Shown: piece by piece, positions 1 through 8,593 of the stretch | How the letters are laid out: each line of letters begins with the position of its first letter | Numbering within the stretch: position 1 is the stretch's first letter | Source: Pseudomonas sp. Leaf58 | Lineage (GTDB): Bacteria; Pseudomonadota; Gammaproteobacteria; Pseudomonadales; Pseudomonadaceae | Length of the DNA stretch: 64,000 nucleotides | NCBI RefSeq assembly: GCF_003627215.1 | Contig: NZ_CP032677.1 | Location: 4,469,501 to 4,533,500, forward strand | Direction: 5' to 3' | Notes under the pieces: generated by a model | Told to the model about the DNA's origin: nothing | Seen by the model: the letters and a program-made list of their open reading frames with translations, nothing else | Database searches by the model: none | Made by a program: the position numbers and the translations under genes

Positions 1-764
1 TTCAAGCCCCAGGCTTCCTGGTGCAGCAGCGGTTCCTGGTGGAGGTCGAGCAACAGCAGCTCATCGTTGCGAATGCCCTTGATCCAGCCGACGAAACCTT
101 GCTCATCGATGATGAACTCGTTGACATGCACCGCCGGCAAGTTGTCGATCAACTGCACCCGGTGCCAGGTACGGCCACGCTCCTGGCGGGTATCGACCTT
201 GCTCACCCGGTCCCAGAACGACCCGGTGACCGAATGGTAGCCCTTGGACAGCAAGGACACGTCATCGACCAGTTGGTCGGTGCTGTAGTCCTCGGCCGCG
301 ATGCCGCAGGCACGTGCCTTCAGGCGCATGTTGATGTCTTTGGTGACCAGCACCACATCCAGGTCGGCGCGCCGCGCCCGTACTTCGAGCAGTTGGTTGA
401 TGATGATGTTGTCGTTGAGGTTTTCCGGCAGCAGCTTGTTCGGCTCGTTGCGCGGGGTCATCAGGATGGACAGGAAGCCCTTGGGCCCGCTCTTGCCACG
501 CTGGATCGGCACGCCCTGCTCGACATCGCTGGGCGAGGCGTCACCGAGGGTCTGGTCGATCAACCGAATGGCCTGGCGGCATTCGGCGGCGATGCTTTGT
601 TTACCGGTCTTGAGCTTGTCGAGTTCCTCCAGCACCGTCATCGGGATGGCGACATGGTGCTCCTCGAAGTTGAGCAATGCGTTGGGGTCGTGAATCAGGA
701 CGTTGGTATCGAGCACATACAGGATTGGCTTGCTGGAGGTAGGGTTGCGTCCTTGGTCATCCAT
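1..764 (-). CDS. PhoH-family protein, N-terminal PIN domain part (partial)
   Basis: The first ~254 residues of a PhoH-like protein are visible; the rest lies beyond the left edge. The start is ATG at 764 (MDDQGRNP). Residues ~14-150 look like a PIN nuclease domain: it opens with YVLDTNVLIHDP (acidic D19), has an acidic VLEELDKLK stretch, and a later VLVTKDINMR segment carries another PIN aspartate. Family members of this type continue into a P-loop PhoH ATPase domain, which cannot be seen here. The PIN-PhoH combination is linked in other bacteria to RNA cleavage and unwinding; the role in this organism is inferred. The 281 bases upstream (765-1045) hold no convincing gene. Confidence 0.85.
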   Translation of the reverse strand, partial: MDDQGRNPTSSKPILYVLDTNVLIHDPNALLNFEEHHVAIPMTVLEELDKLKTGKQSIAAECRQAIRLIDQTLGDASPSDVEQGVPIQRGKSGPKGFLSILMTPRNEPNKLLPENLNDNIIINQLLEVRARRADLDVVLVTKDINMRLKARACGIAAEDYSTDQLVDDVSLLSKGYHSVTGSFWDRVSKVDTRQERGRTWHRVQLIDNLPAVHVNEFIIDEQGFVGWIKGIRNDELLLLDLHQEPLLHQEAWGL

Positions 765-1045
765 ACTCGGTCACCTTATGTCGAAGCCACACGGCACGGT
801 CTGCTGCGCCGCAAAGTGACTGCCGTGCTCCCCGTATCCGCGTTGCTACGGGCGGAGAGTGAACCTGGCAAGGTGGGTGTGGATGACGCCACCTGTGCTG
901 CAGGAATCGGCTGTCTGGTTTCTTCATACCGCAAAAACCATGACCGGAAAAAGCATTTTTACGACTTTTTGAAGTTTATTTTTCCGATTGACGAAGAGGC
1001 CTTGGCGGCAACCCCAGAGGGGACTACAGTCAAAAGTCATACCCT

Positions 1046-2173
1046 CTATTCGCGATAACCATATTCCCGGCAATTCTCCCAACCCAGCCCGCTTTGTGCG
1101 GTATTGCGCAGCAACCATTCCACCGCGGGTTGCGCCTTGGGCAGGCTGTCGTGGAACTGGATCACGCCCTTGCGCCACAGCAGCATCAGCGTCAGTACCC
1201 GCTGCGCCGAAGCCTGCGCACTCAGCGCGCCATCATCCTGGGCATCGATGTCCCACAACGACACCCGCATCTGCTGGCTGGCCATGAAGGCCTCGCCATC
1301 GGCCCGGCGCTGCCCATAAGGCGGCCGGAACAACGGCACATACTGCTGCGGCAGGTCTGCCTGCACCCGCGCCTGGCTGCGCCGCAGCGAGTCCTGCCAC
1401 CCGGTCCACTGCGCATGGGAGCGGTACTCCCAGCCCTGGATGCCCACGCACTGCCCCGCATAGAGCTGGCGCAAGGCAGTTGCCGCCCCAGCGTCGCGGC
1501 GTTGCTGCAAACGGTTGCCGAGTACGAAAAAGGTGCCTTCAAGTTTTTGCCGGCGCAGGTAAGCGGTCAGCAGGTCGGTGCTGCCGCCGTCCGGCCCGGG
1601 CCCACCGACGAAGGTCAGCAAGAACATACGGTCGTTCAGTTCATCTCCGTTGCGCTCGCGCGCAGACAGCCGCTCCACCTCGCTGCTGGTCTGTGGCAAC
1701 AACGCTGCCTTGCGCAGTTGCTCATCCAGGTAGCGCACATGGAACTGGTGGCTCGGCTCGATCCAGCCGGTATAAAACGTGCCGACATCAGCCACGAACG
1801 TGGCCGCTTGAGTGCGCAACTCCGCCATCGATGTAACCGGGTAGCAAAACGACGCATCTTGCTCACAACTGCGCTGCGCCTGTTGATAACCGGCCCACAA
1901 CCGCTGCCACATGCGCGCTCGCACCAAGCGCACCTTCTGCAGGTTGATCTGCCGCAACCCCAGCCGCGCGGCTAGCGCTGTATCCTCCAACTGCTCACTT
2001 TCATGCAGCACCAGGGCGAACGAGAGGATTTCTGCCCGCGAGGCCACATCGAACAGCGCTGGGCTGTCGAGCTGTTCAGGCCACAGGCTGCGGTCCAGGC
2101 TGACCGGGGTTGGCGGGGCGGCTTGCACGGCCAGGCTCAGCAGAGCGGCCAGCAAGGCAAAGGCAATGCGCAC
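1046..2173 (-). CDS. Polysaccharide deacetylase-like (NodB-fold) protein with degenerate active site
   Basis: A secreted protein of 375 residues. I chose the GTG at 2173 because it has a GGAG site 9 bases upstream and is followed at once by a signal peptide (VRIAFALLAALLSLAVQA). The C-terminal half, from about residue 185, has the NodB homology layout: LLTFVGGPGPD where the family has TFDDGP, then GTFFVLG, RPPYG, WDID and IQFHD. Both aspartates of the first motif are replaced (V, G), and the HxxxH metal motif is not intact (WEYRSHAQW). The binding loop RPPYG and the late histidine remain. Metal-dependent deacetylation therefore looks unlikely; a carbohydrate-binding or structural role is possible. 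The N-terminal ~180 residues match no domain I recognise. It is divergent from yaaA. Confidence 0.8.
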   Translation of the reverse strand: MRIAFALLAALLSLAVQAAPPTPVSLDRSLWPEQLDSPALFDVASRAEILSFALVLHESEQLEDTALAARLGLRQINLQKVRLVRARMWQRLWAGYQQAQRSCEQDASFCYPVTSMAELRTQAATFVADVGTFYTGWIEPSHQFHVRYLDEQLRKAALLPQTSSEVERLSARERNGDELNDRMFLLTFVGGPGPDGGSTDLLTAYLRRQKLEGTFFVLGNRLQQRRDAGAATALRQLYAGQCVGIQGWEYRSHAQWTGWQDSLRRSQARVQADLPQQYVPLFRPPYGQRRADGEAFMASQQMRVSLWDIDAQDDGALSAQASAQRVLTLMLLWRKGVIQFHDSLPKAQPAVEWLLRNTAQSGLGWENCREYGYRE

Positions 2174-2310
2174 GGTTGAAGGCTCCGCAACGGCAAAACG
2201 CGCACTATAGCGCCTGCACCGGCCATGGTCTGTGACTATCGTCGCCATAGTTTGGACTTGCACCGCCCAGCCCGTAGAATCCCCGGCCAACGATGCCAGG
2301 AGCCGACCCG

Positions 2311-3090
2311 ATGCTGACGGTGATTTCCCCCGCCAAGACCCTCGACTACGACACCCCGCCGGTGACCGAGCGTTTCACCCTGCCCCAGTACCTGGACGAC
2401 TCCCAGGAATTGATCCAGCAGCTGCGCGACCTGTCGCCTGCGCAGATCAGCCAACTGATGCACCTGTCCGACAAGCTCGCCGGCCTGAATGCCGCGCGCT
2501 TCGGCAGCTGGACCCCAAACTTCACCCCGGCCAATGCCAAGCAGGCCCTGCTGGCGTTCAAGGGTGACGTGTACACCGGCCTCGATGCCGAAAGCCTGAG
2601 CGAAGACGACTTCAGCTACGCGCAAAACCACCTGCGCATGCTTTCGGGCCTGTACGGCCTGCTGCGCCCGCTCGACCTGATGCAACCCTACCGCCTGGAA
2701 ATGGGCACCAAGCTGGCCAACGCCCGCGGCAAGGACCTGTATGCCTTCTGGGGCACACGCATCAGCGAATGGCTGAACCAGGCCCTGGCCGAACAGGGCG
2801 ATGACGTGCTGCTGAACCTGGCCAGCAACGAGTACTTCAGCGCGGTGAAACGCAGTGCCCTGAAGGCCCGGGTGATCAACGTCGACTTCAAGGACCTGAA
2901 GAACGGCCAATACAAGATCATCAGCTTCTACGCCAAGAAAGCCCGCGGCATGATGAGCCGCTTTGTGATCGAGCAACGGGTCAATGACCCCGAGCAGCTC
3001 AAGCAATTCGATGTGCAGGGCTACTACTACAGTGCCGAGCAGTCCAAGCCTGACCACCTGGTGTTCCTGCGCGATCATCCTGCCGAGTGA
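2311..3090 (+). CDS. yaaA: YaaA/UPF0246 family peroxide-stress protein
   Basis: A cytosolic protein of 259 residues, the usual family length. The start [14 protein letters not shown] is preceded by AGGAG at 2298-2302. Family signatures in view include the N-terminal ISPAKTL, the [19 protein letters not shown] block and NLASNEYF. In E. coli YaaA lowers intracellular free iron during hydrogen peroxide stress and binds DNA; that role is transferred here by homology. It is a single gene, divergent from the deacetylase-like gene, and is followed by REP-like repeats. Confidence 0.92.
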   Translation: MLTVISPAKTLDYDTPPVTERFTLPQYLDDSQELIQQLRDLSPAQISQLMHLSDKLAGLNAARFGSWTPNFTPANAKQALLAFKGDVYTGLDAESLSEDDFSYAQNHLRMLSGLYGLLRPLDLMQPYRLEMGTKLANARGKDLYAFWGTRISEWLNQALAEQGDDVLLNLASNEYFSAVKRSALKARVINVDFKDLKNGQYKIISFYAKKARGMMSRFVIEQRVNDPEQLKQFDVQGYYYSAEQSKPDHLVFLRDHPAE

Positions 3091-3103
3091 TCCTGCAACA
3101 CCC

Positions 3104-3246
3104 ACTTTGCGGGTAAACCCGCTTCCACAGGCACCCCGCTGAGCTCAAGGCCAGCGCAACGCCTGTGGGAGCGGTTTTAGCCGCGAACACCGGCAACGCC
3201 GGTGCCATCCCCTGCGCACCTGATTCGTGGGCAAGCCCGCTGCCAT
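3104..3246. repeat. Degenerate REP-like inverted repeats after yaaA
   Basis: Three partial copies of the P. putida-type REP sequence: GCGGGTAAACCCGC at 3110-3122, an opposite GTGGGAGCGG copy at 3165-3174, and a third GGGCAAGCCCGC at 3229-3240. They lie between the convergent ends of yaaA and the HlyD-type gene, so they may fold as hairpins in both transcripts. Confidence 0.7.
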
Positions 3247-3275
3247 ACCATTCAACTACCCCAGAAGCCTCGCCT

Positions 3276-4490
3276 TCAGGGTATTTGCACGAACCCCGTC
3301 TCTAGCCCGTTCACCTCGACACCTTGCGCAACGGTAATACCAATAGTGACCGGGACCTTGCGCGGCGCTTGCTCATCACCCTCGCGAAACACCACATAAG
3401 TCCTGCCTGCCTCATCCCGCTGCAGTGCCTCGGGAGGAAGCGCAATCGCCCGCTCTCGACGGTGCACTAACAGCGCCAGCTGCGCGCCCATGCCCAGTCG
3501 CAAACCCAATTCCGAGGACGCGACAGGCAAATGCAGGTCCACCACGACGTCATACCATGCCCCCTGTCCCGTATCGTTTCGGGCCTGCTGTCCGATCTGA
3601 CCCAGCCGCCCGCCAAGCACATGGCCTGCGATGATGACCTCAACGTCCACGCCTTCGCGTAAATCGCCCAGGTCGCTTTCCTCCACCTTGGCAACCACCT
3701 GCAAACGCTCAAGGCTGCTCAAGGTCAGTAGCGGCATGCCTTGGGTCAGTGCCTGCCCCTCCTGCAGCGGTCGTACAGTACTTGCACCGCTATCTGCACG
3801 AACCAGCAGGCCACCAAACGGTGCCCTTACCACCTCTTGGTCACGCCTCGCCACCAACGCTTGCCACCTTGCTTCGGCGTTTTCCAGATCCATTTCGGCA
3901 ATCGCCAACGCGTCACCCTGCCCCCGTGCCCGGGTCAGTTGCAGCTCCTGCTGCGCATCCAGTAGCGCTTCACGTTGCGCTTGCTGCAACTGCTCAAGGC
4001 TCTCGACTTCCATGCGTGCAACGATGCCGCGCTCCAACAGCCGTCGAGTCTCATCCAGCGACGCCTGGCCAGCTGCCAACGCGGCGCGCGCGGTACCCAG
4101 CGCACGTATGCTGCGAGCGACCTCCGGGCCGGCCTGCCATGCGCGCAACTGGCCGACCAACGCCCTCGCTTTCAGGCGCTCGGCCTCGGCCTGGCGCACC
4201 TGAATATCGATTTGCGTAGTATCCAGGCGCATCAACGGCTGACCGGCGGTCACCTGCTGCCCTTCCTGCACTAGCAGCGACGCCAGCACGCCATCGAAGG
4301 GTGCGCTCAGGATTACCTGGCGGCCTGCCTGAAGCCTGCCAACCAGCGCCAGACGAACCTCCAGCCGCTGCGGTTCGACCTGCACCCAGCGTTGCTCAGC
4401 CGCTTCGGAGGCATTCGGCCACGCCTGCCAGAGCAGCACTGCCAGAAGGCCCGTCCCTGCGCACAGCACCAGCCACCATCGCCTAGTCAT
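3276..4490 (-). CDS. HlyD/MacA-type periplasmic adaptor of ABC exporter
   Basis: A membrane-fusion protein of 404 residues, last gene of the exporter unit. An N-terminal membrane anchor (WWLVLCAGTGLLAVLLW) is followed by a lipoyl half (ILSAPFDGVLASLLVQEGQ, residues ~60-80), a long alpha-hairpin rich in A, E, Q and R (~95-215), the second lipoyl half (VVRAPFGGLLV) and beta-barrel domains to the end. It should link the inner-membrane ABC pump to the TolC protein. Its ATG sits in the sequence ATGACTAG, which also contains the stop codon of the TolC gene, so translation is probably coupled. The substrate is unknown. Confidence 0.88.
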   Translation of the reverse strand: MTRRWWLVLCAGTGLLAVLLWQAWPNASEAAEQRWVQVEPQRLEVRLALVGRLQAGRQVILSAPFDGVLASLLVQEGQQVTAGQPLMRLDTTQIDIQVRQAEAERLKARALVGQLRAWQAGPEVARSIRALGTARAALAAGQASLDETRRLLERGIVARMEVESLEQLQQAQREALLDAQQELQLTRARGQGDALAIAEMDLENAEARWQALVARRDQEVVRAPFGGLLVRADSGASTVRPLQEGQALTQGMPLLTLSSLERLQVVAKVEESDLGDLREGVDVEVIIAGHVLGGRLGQIGQQARNDTGQGAWYDVVVDLHLPVASSELGLRLGMGAQLALLVHRRERAIALPPEALQRDEAGRTYVVFREGDEQAPRKVPVTIGITVAQGVEVNGLETGFVQIP

Positions 4491-5940
4491 TGAGCGCTAC
4501 ATCCCAACTGTCGAGCGTGGCCCCCAGCACCTGATCCAGCACCACCTGAGCCTCCAGGTAATCCAGGGTCGCGTCGAGATGGGTACTTTGCGCGTAACGC
4601 AGATCGCTCTCGAAGCTCAGCACCTGGAAGTTGCTGGAGCGCCCTGAGGCCAATTTCTCCTGCTCGATATCGAGTTTGCGTCGCGACAAGGCCAATGCAC
4701 GCTCGGCAATTTCCATCTGCCGCCAGCGCACCTGAATATCCCGGACAGCACCGGTCACCTCGCGTTGCAGCTGCTGACGGGATTCGGCCAGGCTCAAGCT
4801 CTGCTTATCCGCAGCCACCTGTGCCCGCACCCAGGCCTGACGCCGGCTGAGGTCGCCAATCGGCACCTCCAGCTCAAGCCCAAGATAATGCTCCCAAGAG
4901 GCACTTTTGCCTGGCCGCTCGCGCAGCTGGCTAGCACCGCCAACCAGCGACAGATCCCACCACTGGGTATTGCGCGCCACCTGCAGATCTATTGCGGCCT
5001 GTTCGCCGGTCACCAACTGCATCAGATAGGCTGGCTGTAGCGCTTCTGCCCGAGCCAGCGCCTGGTCGGCATCTACCTGCAGGCGCTCAACGCGCAGAGA
5101 CTCCACGGCCCTCAAGGGCGTCGCAAGATCTATGGCCAACAGCTGTGCCAACGCCTGACGGCTCTGCTGCAACTGGTTGCGACTGCCTTCGCGTGCCAGC
5201 TCCTGGTTGGCGACTTCGGCCTGTGTCTGGACGATATCGAACGCCGCCATGCGCCCGGCAGTGATCAATGCCCTGTTCACCTCCACCAACTGCCGTGACC
5301 GCGCCAGCCCTTCATCCGCGATGCGCAGTTGCTCCTGGGCGCGCAGCAGGCCGCGGTACAGCATGATCGTGCGGCTGATGACATGCGAAACGTCGTCCTT
5401 GAGCGCCAGGCGGTTCAATTGCTCAGCCAGGCGCGCGTGACGCAGGGGTGCGCTGGCGATGTCGTGCCCGGCGCCGCGCAACAAGGGCTGAATGATCATG
5501 AAGTTCGCCCCGTCACTGTAGCGCCGCCCAGCCCCGTCGGCGCGGGTATGGCCGTATGCCCAGTCAAGGCTCAAACGTGTACCGTAGGGTGTGAGCAGAC
5601 TGGCTGCCGGGTTCAGCTGTGCCTCCCGATAGCGATCAGCGTGATTGCGATTACCCAAGTAGCGGGCCTTTAGCGACAACTGCGGCATAAACTGGTCACG
5701 CGCCACCCGCAGTTCGAACTTCTGTGCGATGCGCTCGAGGTAGGCACTTCGGACCGCGCGGTTGTCGCGCAACGCCAAGGCAATCGCATCAGCCAGCTCC
5801 ATATCCACGGGTTCGCCGTGCATGGCCGACAGGGCACTCACCGGTGACGCGTACGGCAAAGCCGGGCGAGACGGCAGCAGGCCGCTATCGGCCATTGCCA
5901 GCAGCGGCGACATCAGCGCCATCACCAGCCACCTAGTCAT
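4483..5940 (-). CDS. TolC-family outer-membrane channel of ABC exporter
   Basis: An outer-membrane efflux protein of 485 residues with an N-terminal signal peptide (MTRWLVMALMSPLLAMA) and two TolC-type helical repeats (around residues 50-260 and 280-480). Sequence such as PQLSLKARYLGNRNH matches the first repeat. There is no lipobox, so it is TolC-like rather than an OprM-type lipoprotein. The ATG at 5940 was preferred over the upstream in-frame GTG because it forms an 8-base overlap (ATGACTAG) with the permease stop, the same overlap as at its own 3' end. Confidence 0.86.
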   Translation of the reverse strand: MTRWLVMALMSPLLAMADSGLLPSRPALPYASPVSALSAMHGEPVDMELADAIALALRDNRAVRSAYLERIAQKFELRVARDQFMPQLSLKARYLGNRNHADRYREAQLNPAASLLTPYGTRLSLDWAYGHTRADGAGRRYSDGANFMIIQPLLRGAGHDIASAPLRHARLAEQLNRLALKDDVSHVISRTIMLYRGLLRAQEQLRIADEGLARSRQLVEVNRALITAGRMAAFDIVQTQAEVANQELAREGSRNQLQQSRQALAQLLAIDLATPLRAVESLRVERLQVDADQALARAEALQPAYLMQLVTGEQAAIDLQVARNTQWWDLSLVGGASQLRERPGKSASWEHYLGLELEVPIGDLSRRQAWVRAQVAADKQSLSLAESRQQLQREVTGAVRDIQVRWRQMEIAERALALSRRKLDIEQEKLASGRSSNFQVLSFESDLRYAQSTHLDATLDYLEAQVVLDQVLGATLDSWDVALND

Positions 5941-7102
5941 CACGTAATGCCTCTACGGGCTGCAGCCGCGCTGCGGCCAGCGCAGGCTGCAAACCGAAGA
6001 ACAGCGCGAGCATCAACGAGGCGCCCATGCTCACAGGTAGCGACCCTGCATGGAATGCAAAGCTCCACCCAGAAGCCAGCGCGAACAACCAGGCGGCGGC
6101 TAATCCGAGCAACGCACCCAGCAACGCCCCGGCTATCGACAGCAGCAGCGCTTCAAGCAGGAACAACCAGGCGATATCGCGACCCCGTGCGCCCAAGGCC
6201 AGGCGCACGCCGATTTCGCGGCGGCGCTGCGCCACGTTCATCACCATGACATTCATCACCCCGACCCCGCCGAGCACCAACGCGATGGCCGCGGTGCCCG
6301 CCAGCATCCAGGTCATCATCCGTGACTGGCCGGCCATGCTTTCCAGCATCTGCCGGGGCAGTTGAACATCCACCTCATGCCGGGGCAGGCGAGCCTGCAG
6401 GTACTGCGCCAGCGACCGGGCGGCCTGGGTCAAGGTCGCAGCATCGGCCCCCTGCGCGATGAGCGTACCGACCTCCGGAGCAGGGTTCAGACGACGCATG
6501 CCGGCCACTGGCATCAGCACCGCGTCATCGAAATTGACCGGCAGCATGGGGTTGTACCCCCGTGGCGCAAGCACACCAATCACATCGAACAGGTAGGCTC
6601 CCAGTTGCACGCGCTCACCACTGCTCACCCGCAACTGGCTGGCCAGCGAAGCCCCTAGCAGTACATGCGCGGCCAGGTCATCGTAATGGGACAGCAATCG
6701 TCCCTGTTCAACCCGAAGATCCAGGACTTCGCTCAGGTGCGCGGTACTCCCGGCGACCACCGCTTCGATGCTCACCCCATCGAACTGCACGGTATCCACG
6801 CCGGTTGCCAACGGTGCCAGTGCACGAATGCCCGGCGGCAAACGCCCTGGTTCCAGACGCAGAGGCCCGCCTCCTTGGCCAGCGCTTTCAAGATTGACCA
6901 CCAGCAACTCGCTGCCCAACCCTTGGAACATCTGCCGGACATGCTGCGCCGCGCTATGGCCGATACTCATCAACGCCACAAGGGCGGCACAGCCAACAGC
7001 GATGCCAAGCAGTGCAAGCCAGGCCCGGGCGCCCAACTGTTGCACGCTGGCCAGCGCCTCACCGACGCGTTGCGGCCAGCTTGGTCCGTAGGCCTCAAGC
7101 AT
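5933..7102 (-). CDS. MacB/FtsX-type ABC exporter permease
   Basis: A permease subunit of 389 residues starting MLEAYGPSW. One transmembrane helix near residues 25-47 (WLALLGIAVGCAALVALMSIG) is followed by a large periplasmic MacB_PCD-like domain. Three C-terminal helices contain the FtsX signature VMNVAQRRREIGVRLALGAR. In MacB the ATPase and permease are fused; here they are separate genes, as in LolCDE-type and some peptide-exporter systems. The ATG at 7102 overlaps the ATPase stop by 8 bases, and I prefer it to upstream in-frame starts that lie inside the ATPase gene. Confidence 0.88.
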   Translation of the reverse strand: MLEAYGPSWPQRVGEALASVQQLGARAWLALLGIAVGCAALVALMSIGHSAAQHVRQMFQGLGSELLVVNLESAGQGGGPLRLEPGRLPPGIRALAPLATGVDTVQFDGVSIEAVVAGSTAHLSEVLDLRVEQGRLLSHYDDLAAHVLLGASLASQLRVSSGERVQLGAYLFDVIGVLAPRGYNPMLPVNFDDAVLMPVAGMRRLNPAPEVGTLIAQGADAATLTQAARSLAQYLQARLPRHEVDVQLPRQMLESMAGQSRMMTWMLAGTAAIALVLGGVGVMNVMVMNVAQRRREIGVRLALGARGRDIAWLFLLEALLLSIAGALLGALLGLAAAWLFALASGWSFAFHAGSLPVSMGASLMLALFFGLQPALAAARLQPVEALRDD

Positions 7103-7757
7103 CGAACACGGCGCCGTCGCGCACCTGCAAGCAACGGTCCATGCACTGCGCCATGGCTGGGTCATGGGTGACCATGAGCAAGGTCATGCCCTGCTCACGG
7201 TTCAGCGTCGATAGCAGTTGCATGATGTCTTGCGCGGTCTCGCTATCCAGGTTTCCCGTCGGCTCATCGGCAAGCAGTATTCGCGGCCCGGTGACCAATG
7301 CCCGAGCAATCGCCACACGCTGGCGCTGGCCGCCGGACAGGTCAGCAGGCCTGTTCTGGGCACGATGGCCCAGACCGACGCTTTCCAGTTGAGCCTTCGC
7401 GGCCTGCCGTGCCGAGGCCAGGCGGATACCCCGGTAACTCAGCGGCAGCGCGACATTGTCCAGAACGGACAGGCGGGGCAGCAGATTGAAGCTCTGGAAC
7501 ACGAAGCCCAGCAAGCGATTGCGGGCGATGGCATGTTGGTCGGCAGTGGCATGGGTCATATCGCAGCCGTCCAGTACCAGTCGACCATGACAGGGCTGGT
7601 CGAGCAAACCTATCAAGTTGAGTAGCGTGCTTTTACCTGAGCCAGAGGCGCCAATAATGGCGCATGACTGACTTTCAACAAATGATAGCGATACATCATC
7701 GAGAATTATCTGGCCATCAATCGAACGCTTCACTGACTCAAGACAAAGATGGCTCAT
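7095..7757 (-). CDS. ABC exporter ATP-binding subunit (MacB/LolD type)
   Basis: An ATPase of 220 residues with all motifs intact: Walker A GASGSGKST, Q-loop FVFQSF, signature LSGGQRQR, Walker B ILLADEPTGNLD and the switch histidine in MVTHD. This places it in the LolD/MacB branch that powers lipoprotein, peptide and macrolide trans-envelope pumps by mechanotransmission. The ATG at 7757 has GGAGG six or so bases upstream. The reading frame overlaps the preceding 253-residue gene by 20 bases, which ties that gene to the exporter. Confidence 0.92.
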   Translation of the reverse strand: MSHLCLESVKRSIDGQIILDDVSLSFVESQSCAIIGASGSGKSTLLNLIGLLDQPCHGRLVLDGCDMTHATADQHAIARNRLLGFVFQSFNLLPRLSVLDNVALPLSYRGIRLASARQAAKAQLESVGLGHRAQNRPADLSGGQRQRVAIARALVTGPRILLADEPTGNLDSETAQDIMQLLSTLNREQGMTLLMVTHDPAMAQCMDRCLQVRDGAVFDA

Positions 7758-8499
7758 TACCCACCTCCACCTTCTCTGTTAAACGATCCTGATCAGGTCC
7801 CCATTCGTTGGCAATCATATCGATCAGCGAAACATTGAACTCAGGCCAATCGATCTCCAATGAACTCAACTGTGTCATCATCACGACTTCATAGTTACCG
7901 AACCGAGCTTCTTCGATAGCTGGCAGAGATCGATAATAAGATAAGATTTCCTGGAGACCTTGCTCACTACTACCGCTAGTCTTCCGCTCCGCACTGATAT
8001 TGTCGCAGATATATACGGACCATTCACAGTAGCGCCTGCTTGTTTCCATTGCTGCGGCCTTACGCTCATTGACAGTAAAAGCTCCGCCCTCATCGTAAGC
8101 GATAAGGCTCAACTGCTCCTGACTCAATTGCGCAAACGGATTACCCGCTTTCCCATTAACAAAATCAGTAGCTTGTGTAGCCCTGACAAGCCATTCAGGG
8201 TCTTCTGTGTCGGGGATTTCAGCATCATGAGCGACTTTACCGAACTCATAGCCCAGGCCAAAAAGTCGCTCGCGTATTTTAGCCGCCAACGCCGCCAAAT
8301 CGTTTCTTGACATCTGGCTATCTCGCAAATCTGCACGCTCTGCCGCAGCACTCAACGCCTCGGCCAATGAGGAAATCTGTTCGTCGATCACCGCTTTGGA
8401 AGTTTCCACCCCTGCCATGCGGTCAATCGCGACCGAGCGCTCCTGCGCCCCCAAAGCCTGCACACTACGCACCGGCACTCCTGCATATTTTATTTCCAT
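7738..8499 (-). CDS. Hypothetical protein encoded with ABC exporter (candidate cargo or partner)
   Basis: I recognise no family for this 253-residue protein. It has no signal peptide or transmembrane segment. It is acidic towards the C-terminus (PDQDRLTEKVEV), predicted mainly helical (ISSLAEALSAAAERADLRD), and contains a middle block NPFAQLSQEQLSLIAYDEGG followed by FTVNERKAA that looks like a conserved domain core. It has two cysteines close together (CEW, ICD). An AGGTGGG site lies ~8 bases before the ATG. It is less GC-rich than the exporter genes. The 20-base overlap with the ATPase gene argues for a shared task: a leaderless secreted substrate, or a cytosolic factor for the pump. Neither is proven. 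Confidence 0.7.
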   Translation of the reverse strand: MEIKYAGVPVRSVQALGAQERSVAIDRMAGVETSKAVIDEQISSLAEALSAAAERADLRDSQMSRNDLAALAAKIRERLFGLGYEFGKVAHDAEIPDTEDPEWLVRATQATDFVNGKAGNPFAQLSQEQLSLIAYDEGGAFTVNERKAAAMETSRRYCEWSVYICDNISAERKTSGSSEQGLQEILSYYRSLPAIEEARFGNYEVVMMTQLSSLEIDWPEFNVSLIDMIANEWGPDQDRLTEKVEVGNEPSLS

Positions 8500-8542
8500 G
8501 TACGCCCACCTATCGTAAGCAAATCCAATACTTGACCAGCAG

Positions 8543-8570
8543 CGCTTCGCCGCAAATTGGCGACGAAGCG
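8543..8570. other. Intercistronic hairpin without T-run
   Basis: An 11-bp stem with one mismatch (CGCTTCG...CGAAGCG) and a loop of about six bases, between the two unknown genes. In the direction of those genes (minus) no T-run follows, so it is more likely an mRNA stability or processing hairpin than a terminator. On the plus strand a CCTTTTT run follows nearby. Confidence 0.4.
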
Positions 8571-8593
8571 GCTAACCTTTTTAGTTGAAATGC

